Source: Penium margaritaceum (Eukaryota; Streptophyta; Zygnematophyceae; Desmidiales; Peniaceae). From it: a DNA stretch of 21,659 bases. How positions within the stretch are numbered: position 1 is the stretch's first letter; each line of letters begins with the position of its first letter. Where the stretch lies: assembly GCA_023375785.1 (NCBI GenBank), contig SZWC01009446.1, positions 49,631-71,289 of the forward strand, written 5' to 3'. The notes beneath the pieces were generated by a model. The model had not been told where the DNA came from and made no database searches. It saw nothing but the letters and a program-made list of their open reading frames with translations. Positions 1 to 8,900 of the stretch are shown here, one piece after another. The position numbers and the translations under genes are program-made.

Positions 1-117
1 GAGGAGGATGGAGAGACAGTGGCGGATGTTGAGGCTGGTGAGGAGGATGAGGAAGGGGGAGCAGATGGAGATAGTGCCAAAAACGATATGGAGACGGAGG
101 AGGAGGCCTTCATATAG

Positions 118-147
118 GAGGAGGAGGAGGAGGAGGAGGAGGAGGAG
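118..147 (+). repeat. (GAG)10 trinucleotide run
   Basis: Ten consecutive GAG codons follow directly after the TAG at 115-117, within a wider purine-rich tract (1-180). In the main frame of this region they encode poly-glutamate. Confidence 0.9.
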
Positions 148-288
148 GGGAGAGGAGAAGAGGGAGGGGATAAAATCAACATGCAGGAGGAAGCAGGGGA
201 GGACCCTCTCTCCTATGTAAGGAAGATCCACACACGTCAAGATGGAGAGGCCTTTTTCCAGGAGAGTGGCCATAAACTAAGGAATGGA

Positions 289-396
289 GTGGAGACTGGA
301 GAGGGGACTGGAGAAGGGACTGGTGACAGGACTAGAGAGGGGAATGGAGAGGGGGCTGGAGAGGGGACTGGAAGTGAGGCTAGAGAGGAGACTCGA
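289..396 (+). repeat. 12-bp minisatellite encoding Glu-Gly-Thr-Gly units
   Basis: Nine consecutive 12-bp units resemble GAGGGGACTGGA. Those at 301-312 and 361-372 match this unit exactly; the others differ by a few bases. The period is a multiple of three and stays in the acidic frame, so each copy encodes an E-G-T-G-like tetrapeptide. Expansion therefore preserved the frame. Confidence 0.85.
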
Positions 397-721
397 GAAG
401 ATGAAGGGGCTGGAGGGACGGATGGAGAGGAAGATGGTGATGAAGAGGATGCAGGAGGTGTTGCTGAAGAGGGAGGTAATGGGGAAGGTGTAGTTGGTGG
501 GGATGGAGATTCTGGATGTGAAGACGAGGATGAGATTGGTTGAGGAGAGGCGGCTGAAGTATGTGGTGCCCAGCCGTCTTCATCGAAGGCCGTGAGAGTG
601 GCAAAAGCAGCCATGGCAGAGAAGGCTGCAAAGGCTGTGAAGATAGCAATGGGAGCCAAGGCAGCCATCGCAGAAAAAGGCTGCAATTTCAGCAAAGGCA
701 GCTAATGCTGCCAAGGCAGAA

Positions 722-787
722 AAGGCAGCAAAGGCAGCAAAGGCAGCAAAGGCAGCAAAGGAAGCAAAAGCAGCAAAGGCAGCAAAG
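722..787 (+). repeat. 9-bp repeat encoding Lys-Ala-Ala units
   Basis: Four perfect tandem copies of AAGGCAGCA (722-757) are followed by diverged copies to about 787. In the frame used after the shift near 680 each unit reads K-A-A, as in lysine/alanine-rich H1-like tails. A looser version of the same K/A pattern begins upstream, at about 601, in the pre-shift frame. Confidence 0.85.
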
Positions 788-1039
788 AGAGCACTTGTGG
801 CAAAGGCACCAAAGGCAGGGGGTGGGGTAGGTGGCAGAAAGGGAAGATGGGATGGGAAAGCTGGTGGTTGCAGTAAGGGATTGGGTGCTGAAGTGCTAAT
901 TATTAGATGCAAGAAGGTTTTGAAGCGTCCGGTCCGTCAGCCAGTTGTGACTTCTTGCTTGACTCGGAAATCCATGACATGCTTGCATGCTTTCTGTCAA
1001 AACCATGACCTGATTGGGTGCTACGATCTTCTTCTTTGA

Positions 1040-1563
1040 CCTTGGAACTTGCATGACCATTTGAACCTTGATCTTGGCTATTGGAACTAGCTAAAAACTT
1101 TATCTGTGGGGATAATTAGAATGTAAATTTTATGTATGTAATGTGTCTTGGATGCATTCATGGGTGTTTGAAGTGCACTCGACTCATGCACTACCCCCGT
1201 ACACTGGGGACCTTTTGGAAGCATATCTGTGATGATAAAAATTGTATCTAAAGCTATCAGACCCGTCAGGACCGACTTTCCCAGCACGTACAGTTGGGAA
1301 CAGCCGGCCAGCAAACGATCGTCAGCTATCTACATGGTGCCGACTGCTCATCACCGACAACATGCTTTTCAGATCGAAGACCATTAGGCCCACTCATCCA
1401 ACGGTGAAAGAAGATCAAACGATACATGGTCAAAGTCAATGGAGGGAACCTATCACAGTTCAACCAGATTTTGTTTCCGTTGCATACCAGACACAGGGTT
1501 GAAAGGGGTGGATTTGGACGTGGTGTAAACACAGCTCCGAAGCTACAAAGCTAAGAAAACATT
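1040..1563. other. Unassigned stretch upstream of the copia remnant
   Basis: No domain, LTR or RNA gene was recognised. By position it should hold the N-terminal gag and 5' LTR of the copia element, but I found no primer-binding site and no sequence shared with the region beyond 5338. Short open frames on both strands look like chance. Confidence 0.5.
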
Positions 1564-1794
1564 TTGAAGGGAGAACGATGGGACTCCACTTCCCCCACAC
1601 GCACTGCGTACATTCATCAGACCTCAGAGGGAGCAGTAGCTCAGACATTGACTGGTACCACCCAAATGTGGGGTACATGCAGCGATCACCAGCAGTGCAG
1701 CATAGGATGCGGTCGTGGACGCGGTCACAAAAGCTGTACCTGTTGCTATTGTGGACATGGTGGCCATCTTTGGTGCTTTTGTCCAGCACAATAG
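1564..1794 (+). pseudogene. gag: Copia gag fragment with CCHC zinc knuckle
   Basis: A 76-codon open stretch ends in a perfect CX2CX4HX4C zinc knuckle at 1741-1782 (C-C-Y-C-G-H-G-G-H-L-W-C-F-C), followed by Pro-Ala as in many copia gag proteins. An Arg/Gly run (G-R-G-R-G-H-K) lies just before it. In this family the knuckle binds element RNA during packaging into the virus-like particle. The frame stops at TAG (1792-1794); the same frame continues for a further 26 codons to a TGA. The N-terminal capsid part is not recognisable upstream. The exact cysteine and histidine spacing makes the knuckle convincing; its assignment to this element rests on position and strand. Confidence 0.75.
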
Positions 1795-2640
1795 TGGAAG
1801 ATGATGGAGCAGCAGCAGTTACTGTTGGAACTAGTGGGTGTAAATGCACCCTCAAGGATGCCTAGCTCTCACTGATGCACGCTACCAATGTTTGGGGCAG
1901 CCAATGGACATCAATGGTGAAGAGTGTAGAGCACAAGGATCACTGATGTGAGTGAGCAGAACACGTCGCATTCAGTAGAACTTTATCGGAAAAAAATGTT
2001 AGTTAGCACAGTTTTATCATGTTGTATCCTTATAGCCTGTTATCTAAGCTTTCCAACGCATCCAAGCACGCCCAAATTGGATCAGAAGAGCCCCTGCTAT
2101 GGCCTTCAAAGTAACCCCTGGTGCAGCCGCCCACCTTGCCTTGCATGCTAGGCAACAGGAGATGCTTCGACAATGACCCTTCGGAGCGCCTATCCTCGCC
2201 CAGAAGTCAAGGAAAAGTTCACCCTGTTCAAGTAGGTCCCTCTGGTCGCTTGATTCATGGCCCAGGTGCATTTGGAGCTCGTTGGAGACCAACTCGGATC
2301 ACTGGCGGTGGATCCTGCCGCCCATGGCGGGTACCAGATTCCACCTGCCCAACACCTGAAGTTTGGGTTAGGCTAACTTTCTGAATATTCACTTAAAATG
2401 AGCAATTCATAGCTCGATCTTGCATAAAAACGTTCAAGAAATTCAAATCTAAAGTCAGATCAGGTTTTCTGCCAGTCATCAGTGGTCTAACCAGGGAGTA
2501 CGGTCAACAACACTCACGGCAAGGGACACACCATGTCAACAGCGACAACAGGCTCCACAGTAGCAGTGACGGCAGTACCAACAATAGTAGCAGTGACAGT
2601 GGCAACAGCCCAGTAGCCTCAGCAGCAGCAGCCATGGAAA
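1795..2640 (+). other. Unrecognised segment where copia protease should lie
   Basis: By order this should encode the aspartic protease and gag-pre-integrase domain. I see neither the Asp-Ser/Thr-Gly active site nor the His/Cys zinc finger. About 2531-2635 is CAG/CAA-rich simple sequence with repeated AGCAGTGAC-like units. An 87-codon open frame at 2121-2384 matches nothing I know. Confidence 0.5.
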
Positions 2641-3401
2641 CAACCGTGGCAGGCTGATCTTACTGTCTCCATGCCAGTGACGTCCGTTTAGTCTGGGTCC
2701 CTGTACCTGCTCATGCTAACTGATGACTAAAATCTCTTTCATTGGGCCTTCCTGCTGAAAACCAAAGCAGATTCTTAAAAAGACATTGATGAGTGGTTTC
2801 CTTTGGTGGAGCATCATACAATTCACCAACTGAAGATACTTTGTACAGAAGGAGGCGGAGAGTTTGTGGGAACACAGACAAATTAACTGGCACAACGCGA
2901 GATGTACATCAAACCACCTTCCCTTACACCCAACATAAAGGTGTAGCAGAGTGATGGCGTAGAACCTCGGGGGATGCTCTTTGCACTCTTCTCACCAAAT
3001 CTGGTCTGTTGTTCTGCTTTTGGAAAGAGGCAGTCAATGTATCACATGGGTTTGGAACTTGTACCAGAGGGCTCACTGCTGAAGTCAGTTACACCGTGGG
3101 ATAGGTGGTTTGAAGAAAGAGCAGACTCCGTCTTACAAGAGTCTAGGGAACAATGGCATGTGTGTGGCTTGCTGAATACCAAAGGCCGCACAAGCTGAGT
3201 CCCAGAGGGATATGGTGCGTGTTTTTTGGTGATTAACATGCATCTAAGGAATGGAGACTTTGGGATCCGATGACCCATCATTCCATAGAAAGCAGGGTTG
3301 CCTCCTTCTCGGAGAACTTGCCAGACAAGATATTCTGCACATTACGGCATGTCCCACAGTTTTATCTTCCATAGCATTACCCTGAGCATGAAAGCAAGCC
3401 T
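2641..3401 (+). pseudogene. pol: Copia integrase core remnant
   Basis: The frame from 2641 follows the copia integrase core: QADL with the first catalytic Asp (2656-2658), then MPVTSV, YLLMLTDD, a FLLKTKAD block, LVEHHT and KILCTEGGGEF (normally LRSDxGGEF). The second catalytic Asp is therefore Glu here. The NGVAER motif reads DGVEPR, so the final catalytic Glu is displaced. Stops fall at 2728 (TAA), 2776 (TAA), 2884 (TAA) and 2944 (TAG). From 3186 another frame carries the conserved tail PHKLSPRG, a CVFFGD block and WRLWDP, as in the region after the copia core domain. Integrase joins element cDNA to host DNA; this copy cannot. Confidence 0.85.
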
Positions 3402-3782
3402 GTGCATATCCCGGACCCTCAAACTCCACAAGGGCCTCCAGTACTCCCTAATGGAAGGGCAGAGGGAGCCTCACCACCCCCCACTGATCTTCTTACTCCC
3501 ACTGACTTGTTGAGTTGTTACTCAGGAAGATCAAGTGAAAAAGGCTCATTATCCCCACCTGGCTTTGGGATTCATCACAGTAAGAGGACTGAGTCCCCTG
3601 AGAAGCCACCAGCACTTTGTGCAGTGTGCGGACCTCAGAGGAGCGTACCGTGGGTAGACTACATACAATTATACCACACAAAGGGTGTGCCTGTACAATG
3701 TGAAACAATGAGCAAGCCCACCACAATTGTTGAAGCAAGGGGTTGTCATGATGCAGAAAATTGGTCATGGTCGATGAACTGA
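3402..3782 (+). pseudogene. pol: Copia integrase-RT linker (Pro/Ser-rich)
   Basis: This 126-codon open stretch continues in the same frame as the integrase tail at 3186. It is rich in Pro, Ser and Thr (for example PDPQTPQGPP and SPPPTDLLTP), as usual for the poorly conserved linker between copia integrase and RT. It ends at TGA 3780-3782, just before the RT sequence begins. The only evidence is composition and position between two recognisable domains. Confidence 0.6.
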
Positions 3783-4421
3783 ATGCACTTATTGAGCATG
3801 AAGTTTTTGAGCTGGTACCATGCCGCCTGGACGCAAAGCCATTGATGCAAACAGGAGATTTAAGCTCGAGATGAACCTAGCTAGCATGATAGAAAAGTAC
3901 AAAGACAGGCTAGTTGCGGAAATATTCTCACAAATCCCTGGACAAGACTTCACAGAAACATGAACCCCAGCAGCCGAGTACTCCTTGGCATTGCTTCTTA
4001 ATAGGATTGGGAAATTCGTCAAATGGATACGAAGAATGCCTTTCTCAATGATCCCTTTGAGGATGATTTGTATTTCAAATAACCCAAATGATGTAAGGAT
4101 GGAACTGAGAGGGTGTGATTTCTCTTGAATGCACTGTATTGTCTGGAACAAGCACCAAGACTCTGGGACAAGGAGAAAAGAAGAACGCTGGAAAGTGGTG
4201 GATTCACTCAACGCATATCAGACCCTTCTCTCTTCTTGTGTCACAATAATGATGGTATTGTTTCTCTGATTATGCATGTAGATAATCTCTTCATTCTTTC
4301 ACCATCCCCTTCTTTAATCACTGTGACCAAAGCACTGCTTACAACACACTACCACATGACCGACCATGGTGAGGCGCACAGTTTTGTGAGCATGACCATC
4401 TCACGGGATTGCACTTCTTGA
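3783..4421 (+). pseudogene. pol: Copia reverse transcriptase remnant
   Basis: The RT starts with an ALIEHEVFELVP-type block (about 3782-3818), then SIEKYKDRLVAE-like text (from 3868) and IPGQDFTET. A frameshift near 4015 leads to the QMDTKNAFLND motif, which keeps the first catalytic Asp. From 4125 the frame reads LNALYCLEQAPRLW and SDPSLF, ending in an IMHVDNLFI block where the YVDD box should be. The box at 4275-4286 reads HVDN: the first Asp is kept, Tyr is replaced by His and the second Asp by Asn. The frame closes at TGA 4419-4421. RT copies element RNA into cDNA; the box change and the stops rule out activity. Confidence 0.9.
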
Positions 4422-5338
4422 ACACTGATCCTGCATCAAAGGAGGTTTATTGCACATCTCACTACCCGCTTCTTGCACTTTGAACCAAACATACCACGGC
4501 AGTCATCACTCATGAGCCCAGATGTTCATGAACATCTAACTGATAGACAGACAAGAGACTATGGACCAGAGACTGACCCCATACTCTACAGACAAATTCT
4601 CTGTAGTCTCAGCTACCTAGCATCCACCACACACGGGAGTAATCGCATGTACAGTCAATGTATTGGCCCAGTTTAACCAGAAAAAAGGAGCTCTCACCAT
4701 AAGGTCTTGCTGAATTCGCTCCGCTATGTGCCAGACACCACTGTTGTTGGTCTTGTGTTCTTTCTGGCACATCCCTTTTTTGTGACAGTGACTATGCACG
4801 CACCCGAGAAGCACGGAGTCAAAGGGGCTAGGTTTTTTGGCTTTGGGGAACAGCTTTGTCTTGGCAGAGTGCAAAATTTTCCTGTGTGGCAAGGAGCATA
4901 GCTGAGGCTGAGTACATGGCGCTTAGGGAAGCCAGGTGTGCAGGGATGTGGCTGAGCATGCTACTTGAGGATTTGGGTTTTTTTGTGGGTGCGGTTCAGC
5001 TGCACATTGAAAACTCTGCCGCGTGCCTCATTACTGAAAATGATGGTTTGCTGCTCTCTCATAGAAAGAGTGTAAGTGTAGAACATCACTTTGTGTGTGA
5101 AGCGCTGGATGTCAGGGTGGTGGAAGTTTGCTGCATCAGTGGCTCGGACCAACTTGCTGATTTCCTCACCAAGGCTCTCCTAGCATCCTCTCTGACCTCG
5201 CAACTGCTTCACATTGTAATGATGGTACATTTGGCACACACAAGAAGAGTGCAGGTGGAATTTTGTGTGAATTGGTGCATAAACCACGAGTGTAACCAGC
5301 ACTCTTGCACCAAAGAGATTAGTGCAGCTGACACTTGA
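4422..5338 (+). pseudogene. pol: Copia RT connection and RNase H remnant
   Basis: DPILYRQILCSLSYLAST (about 4576-4629) matches the IYRxLIGSLxYL block that precedes copia RNase H. The RNase H frame runs from TGT-GAC-AGT-GAC (4781-4792, CDSD for the usual SDAD) with one internal TAG near 4829, then a long open run from 4856 to 5338. Within it are LSWQSAKFSCVARS, AEAEYMAL with its catalytic Glu, a LEDLGF block, HIENSAA (normally DNxSA, so Asp to Glu), RKSVSVEHHFV (normally RTKHIDIxxHFI) and DQLADFLTKAL. RNase H removes RNA from the RNA/DNA hybrid. The last ~50 codons are poorly conserved. This is the best-preserved part of the element. Confidence 0.9.
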
Positions 5339-6057
5339 AGTCACATGGCTGTCAAAACTTACATCACGCACAACAAGTTTTCTTTACTTCAATTGTAACA
5401 AACAATGAAATGTTCTGTACCTTTTGAGATTACCTCCTAGATGTTGCACTTCCAGTTTGATTTGTCAACTTGCATCAGTTGATGAATGTCACTTCAAGTG
5501 GGAAGCTCCCGGGTTTGGCAGTTTTGTTTACCTATTCTTACTTCAAATCCACGCACTTGGCAGACCATTCACTCTAGATCCGGAGGCACAAGCAAGAGAA
5601 AACACAAGACGTGAAGATGGCCATATGTTGGCTTTGATCCAACGGCTTGACATAATCAGAGCTCAAGCATCCAAACGTTGAACTCTGATTTTCTTGTGTG
5701 AGTTTTGCATTGATAAGGATGTCTAGGGAGTTGAATAGCGGTTGAAGTTGAGAGGATGTAACTATGCACAAGTTACAATAGGCGACCACAGAAAAAAAAA
5801 TGGACCCAATTTGGGGAGGATGCAACACTCACTAAAAAGGCTCCCAAAAAGGGACCAATTTAAAGAAGCACTACGGTAGATTGAAAAATACATACAGAAA
5901 TACACTTGGGTACAGAGAGGAAACTTTTCTTGAAAATGGTACAAAGAAATGTATGGAACTATTGTGCAAAAAGATGGTGTATATTGGTAAGAAACATCAT
6001 GAAAATGTTGGTTTCTCACATACACAAGTGTATCATTTACAAAAAATCCCACTTGTA
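5339..6057. other. AT-rich spacer, no gene recognised
   Basis: This lies downstream of the copia RNase H. I looked for a 3' LTR matching 900-1560 and a polypurine tract and found neither. A small inverted repeat (TGTAACT/AGTTACA, about 5757-5777) is the only structure noted. Open frames here have no recognisable domain. Confidence 0.5.
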
Positions 6058-6580
6058 CAGTGATACACTCCTTCATACACATGCCTCATATGCTCTTGTC
6101 TTTTGGACCCCCTCCCTCTCAGCCCCCCTCGAGTGGACAGTGTATGAGAGAGTGAACAAGTGCAAATATGAATATACATGATGTAGTACTCTTGTGTAGA
6201 AAGAAGAGAAAGTTCATTTAAGTGTGTGAGGAGGGTGTATGAGAGGGTGAGAAATGATATGAATGAGTATTTTATGGGAGAGGACACTAGCTTACAATAA
6301 GAATACGCGTACTGAGAGTGGTGGATTATCAAGTATGCCATTGTGACATTTCAACTTATTGTCATACATTGACTAGAACAGATCGTTATTCACATGCCTC
6401 ATACATTTTTGCCTTTTGGAACCACCCCTCTCACCAAAACCCTTCTCCTGTCAACTGGAAAGTGTATCAGGGGAGTATGAGTGATACATGGACAAGTGTA
6501 CTGTTCAAATAAAACATCACCTTTTCAGTGATACACTCCTTCAGACACATGCCTCATACAATTTTACCTAATTCTTCCTC
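6058..6580 (+). repeat. Three-copy dispersed repeat with ACACATGCCTCATA core
   Basis: Copy A starts at 6058, copy B at about 6388 and copy C at 6526. A and C share CAGTGATACACTCCTTCA, then a CACATGCCTCATA core. A and B share the core, a CTTTTGGA block, a pyrimidine-rich stretch, a GTGTAT block and ACAAGTG. Copies are in direct orientation, about 330 and 140 bp apart, and diverged. No coding function is evident. They could be old tandem-repeat units or fragments of an unknown element. Confidence 0.7.
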
Positions 6581-7069
6581 TATGTTTCATATGTTTCAGA
6601 CATAAGTACAACTACGTAGAAGCTTCCCTATTGAATTTAGCTTCATACTGTAAACAAATAAAAATGTAAGTGGCTTCAAAAGATATTCCTAAAAACTTCA
6701 TCCTCGGTGTAAAGGGCCCCAACAACTGCACAGAAGCTTCCATGAAGGATGACACAATGTATTGCTGAATGCATGGAAGCTTCAATGATTCTTTAAACAT
6801 TTTGTTTTGGGTGATGTACACTGTTTTAAGGGTACATGAATATGGGATGATTGGGCCTAAATGTTTCAAGGGGTTTGTGATTGTGCATGGGAGGGGTGCA
6901 TGCGGTTTGTGTGGGGGGTCTGAGACTTTCCATGACTTGATAAGAAACTTGATGGGCCCCGCTATCGCGAGGCCCAGTAGGAACCCACACAAAACTAAAA
7001 CCCCGATTGTGATGCAGGGTAGGGTTTGATTAAAGTTTACATGTAAAAATGAGGTTTTTGTTTTCTTTT
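6581..7069. other. Spacer with one long minus-strand open frame, no family
   Basis: A 163-codon minus-strand frame (7103-6612) spans this spacer. It has a hydrophobic stretch (GVLVLCGFLLGLAIAGP) that could be a membrane segment, but its first codons lie inside the gypsy LTR and no homologue is recognised. I treat it as probable chance. Nothing else is seen here. Confidence 0.4.
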
Positions 7070-7633
7070 TGTTTTTTTTCCGAGCAGTACGTGGACGGTT
7101 CACATGGACGAGGTACAGATCAGAAGAGGAGTTGAGGAATTGGGAGAAAAGGATAACTTTTATCTAGTAGTAAGTGTACTTTGATGACAAGTGTCGGACA
7201 CGTTGAGCACATACATACAAAGAAAAAACAGTTGTAAATGAGGCGTGTGTGAGGTCTTGGATTCTTAAGTTGAGCAACGCTTACGACACTTTGACGGTGT
7301 TGTAAGTGGTCACTTTGAGAAACTCTGCTGAGAAGTTGAAGGGTTGCAGAATACCGATGCACGTCTTTATGAAAAAACAGCACCGTCAAGAAGTCAACCA
7401 AACGGTATTGAATCATCAATGTAACTTGTGACAAATATGTCGACCCTTCTGGAAAGTGGTGGAGCTTGTTGGAACCTTCGGAAAAAGAACACCAAAGGTC
7501 GGTACAGGTGGCCAAAATACCCTTGGCCAAGCGGCGTAAGCAGCCTGAGGTTGACACACAGTGGAACAAGAGTCTAAAGGTCAAAATGTCCCGTCTCAGA
7601 CTTCAGGGATCTTTACATGTCTGGAACGTAACA
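7070..7633 (-). repeat. 3' LTR of gypsy-1
   Basis: This aligns in order with 11949-12489. Shared blocks include ACGTGGA(C/T)GGTT, GTGTACTT, TCACTTTGAG(A/T)AACTC, CACCGTCAAG versus CATCGTCAAG, and CCCTTCT(G/A)GAAAGTGGTGGA followed by CTTGTTGGAACC. It ends in CGTAACA next to a pyrimidine run that is the reverse complement of the polypurine tract. Confidence 0.85.
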
Positions 7634-7634
7634 G

Positions 7635-7647
7635 TTCCCCTTTTTGG
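7635..7647 (-). promoter_or_regulatory. Polypurine tract of gypsy-1
   Basis: Read on the minus strand this is CCAAAAAGGGGAA, one base before the TGTTACG start of the 3' LTR. That is the composition and position expected for the plus-strand cDNA primer of an LTR retrotransposon. Confidence 0.8.
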
Positions 7648-7679
7648 TCATGATTTTCTGGCACGTTAGCCGACGTAGG

Positions 7680-7833
7680 TCAATGAAGCCTGTAATAGCT
7701 GTTTATTAGATGATCGGCGTTGTGGTCGTAGGCATAGGGTTCCCAGCAATTTTGCATGACATCATAGTTTTGCCACTTCACAAGATACATAGTCATTTTC
7801 TCATGGCATTGCTGTCAGAGGATGTCCTCAGAT
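7680..7833 (-). pseudogene. pol: Chromodomain at C-terminus of gypsy-1 integrase
   Basis: Minus-strand translation gives a SEDIL motif, a stop, then MTMYLVKWQNYD and, after a short gap, CWEPYAYD, ending at TGA (7682-7680). This follows the chromodomain pattern E-x-IL, YLVKWKGY, WEP, and keeps the Tyr, Trp and Trp typical of the aromatic cage strand. In chromoviruses this domain directs integration toward marked chromatin. It sits at the end of pol just before the polypurine tract, as expected. An in-frame TGA lies before the YLVKW block, and the frame differs from that of the upstream integrase tail. Confidence 0.8.
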
Positions 7834-8900
7834 ACTCCATGTTCATGTCCACTTGCATGGGAGGTAGAGCAATATCTTTCCGGGAAAACATCTCCTTGGG
7901 TTCATGGTAGTGCTTTTTTTTATTCTTCTTCTTTTTATTACATGGAAGACTGGATAAATCGCCATGTTGTCCGGCAGGCGTAGTTGAGCAAAAACTGGGG
8001 TTTCCATTTCCTTGATATAAAAAAATCCCAATGATTGGGATTTTAGCTTTGTGAATTCTTTCCCATGCTGGATGGAGCTGATTAGGACACGATTGCCACC
8101 ACAAAAAATGTTGCTGCTGCGATGCCGCTCTGCTGCTTGCTGTTGTCGCTGCCTATGTCTTTGCAAGGGTCTTTCATGTTTCCTCCTAGACACTAGAGAA
8201 TTTGCAATGATTGATTTCAACCGCAAGAGTATTACATTGGCTTTATAACCATGTTGATCTGGCAAGAATTTTGTCATGGACCACCTGAATGGAATTTTTC
8301 CTGTTGCAGTGAAAGTTGCCAAGTTGAATGCGAGGCTGGCGGTCGGGCATTTTGCCACAAAATCAGTCCCTTGTGGCTTGCATAAAGTGAATAGAAGTTT
8401 TTAGATTGTCTGATTAGTCAAATCAGTGGACCAATCAGTGTCAAGATGGAACGCCGATGATAGCTGGATCCGACTTCCATAACACGTCATCAGACGTGTT
8501 ATGACTCTAAACTATCATTGATGATGGTGTATGGCACACCATATAGCTTTACAATGTTGTTTAGAAACAACCATGCTATTCCCTAAGCGGTGACAGTGGT
8601 CTTCTTAATGAAGTTGGAAACTCTTAGAACCTTTTCATCACCACAAAGATGGCTTCATATCCCTTGACGATACAATAAAGCCTATCAAAAAGTCCATACT
8701 GATGTCAAGCCACAGCTCCGTTAGATAGGAGGGCTATTGGAGCAGTCATGGTGGCCTTGCACAATGAGATTTTTGCGGCTGAAAGGTGTTGCACAATTCT
8801 CATACTGCCGCCATGTTGGTCTGCATGCGGTTCCACTAGTTGTTCTCCACTAGCTTCTTGAGCATCTTGCTCAAGAAGCTCAAGTGTCCACCTGGACCGG
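7834..8900 (-). pseudogene. pol: Gypsy-1 integrase remnant
   Basis: Minus-strand text includes DISMDFLIGF (first catalytic Asp at 8694-8692), KGYEAIFVVMKRF (normally GYDAIxVVVDRF), IQLSSAFHLDTD and WSTDLTNQT, where the usual GQTERVNxT would be. The last catalytic Glu is thus Asp (8424-8422). From 8358 downward a 171-codon open run contains KCPTASLAFN and the C-terminal LRLPDNMAIYPVFHV motif typical of gypsy integrases before the chromodomain. The N-terminal His/Cys zinc finger is only faintly visible (HADQHGG, about 8820). Stops and shifts break it repeatedly. A perfect 11-bp hairpin lies inside the core. Confidence 0.85.

Larger units (their letters stand above)
1..1039 (+). pseudogene. Broken acidic to Ala/Lys-rich low-complexity reading frame
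   Basis: No known family is recognised. One frame (codons starting at base 1) runs from the window edge to about 679. It is rich in Glu, Gly and Asp, includes ten consecutive GAG codons (118-147), and is broken only by TAG at 115-117 and TGA at 541-543. After the second stop the same frame becomes Ala/Lys-rich (from about 586). Near 673-680 (an A-run followed by GG) the pattern moves to the next frame, where AAK tripeptides continue to about 790, then a Gly/Lys/Arg-rich tail to a stop ending at 1039. The acidic-then-basic layout resembles nuclear, chromatin-type or histone H1-tail-like proteins, but composition alone cannot show homology. The start lies off the window. It may be a decayed host gene or simply expanded repeats. 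The long minus-strand frames here (Pro/Ser-rich and Ala/Phe-rich) are mirror images of the repeats. Confidence 0.4.
1564..5338 (+). mobile_element. Decayed Ty1/copia retrotransposon (internal region)
   Basis: The order zinc knuckle, integrase, reverse transcriptase, RNase H is diagnostic of Ty1/copia, because integrase precedes RT. All domains lie on the plus strand but in changing frames, with many stops, so the polyprotein is dead. No flanking LTRs, primer site or target-site duplication were found; the ends given are those of recognisable coding sequence, and the true element would be longer. The protease and gag-pre-integrase segment (about 1795-2640) is not recognisable. Confidence 0.9.

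Noticed and set aside
237..912. Long minus-strand frames rich in Pro/Ser and Ala/Phe
   Set aside because: They are antisense shadows of the purine-rich and AAGGCAGCA repeats.
580..1039. A genuine histone H1 gene
   Set aside because: Only the Lys/Ala composition matches; there is no globular H1 domain and the frame is broken.
4617..4892. Minus-strand open frame over the copia RNase H region
   Set aside because: Plus-strand text here is clearly copia RT connection and RNase H; the minus frame has no domain.
5339..7069. A 3' LTR for the copia element
   Set aside because: No sequence shared with 900-1560 beyond a 10-bp chance match, and no polypurine tract was found.
6612..7103. 163-codon minus-strand frame with a hydrophobic segment
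   Set aside because: Its start lies inside the gypsy-1 LTR, no family is recognised, and nothing supports it beyond length.
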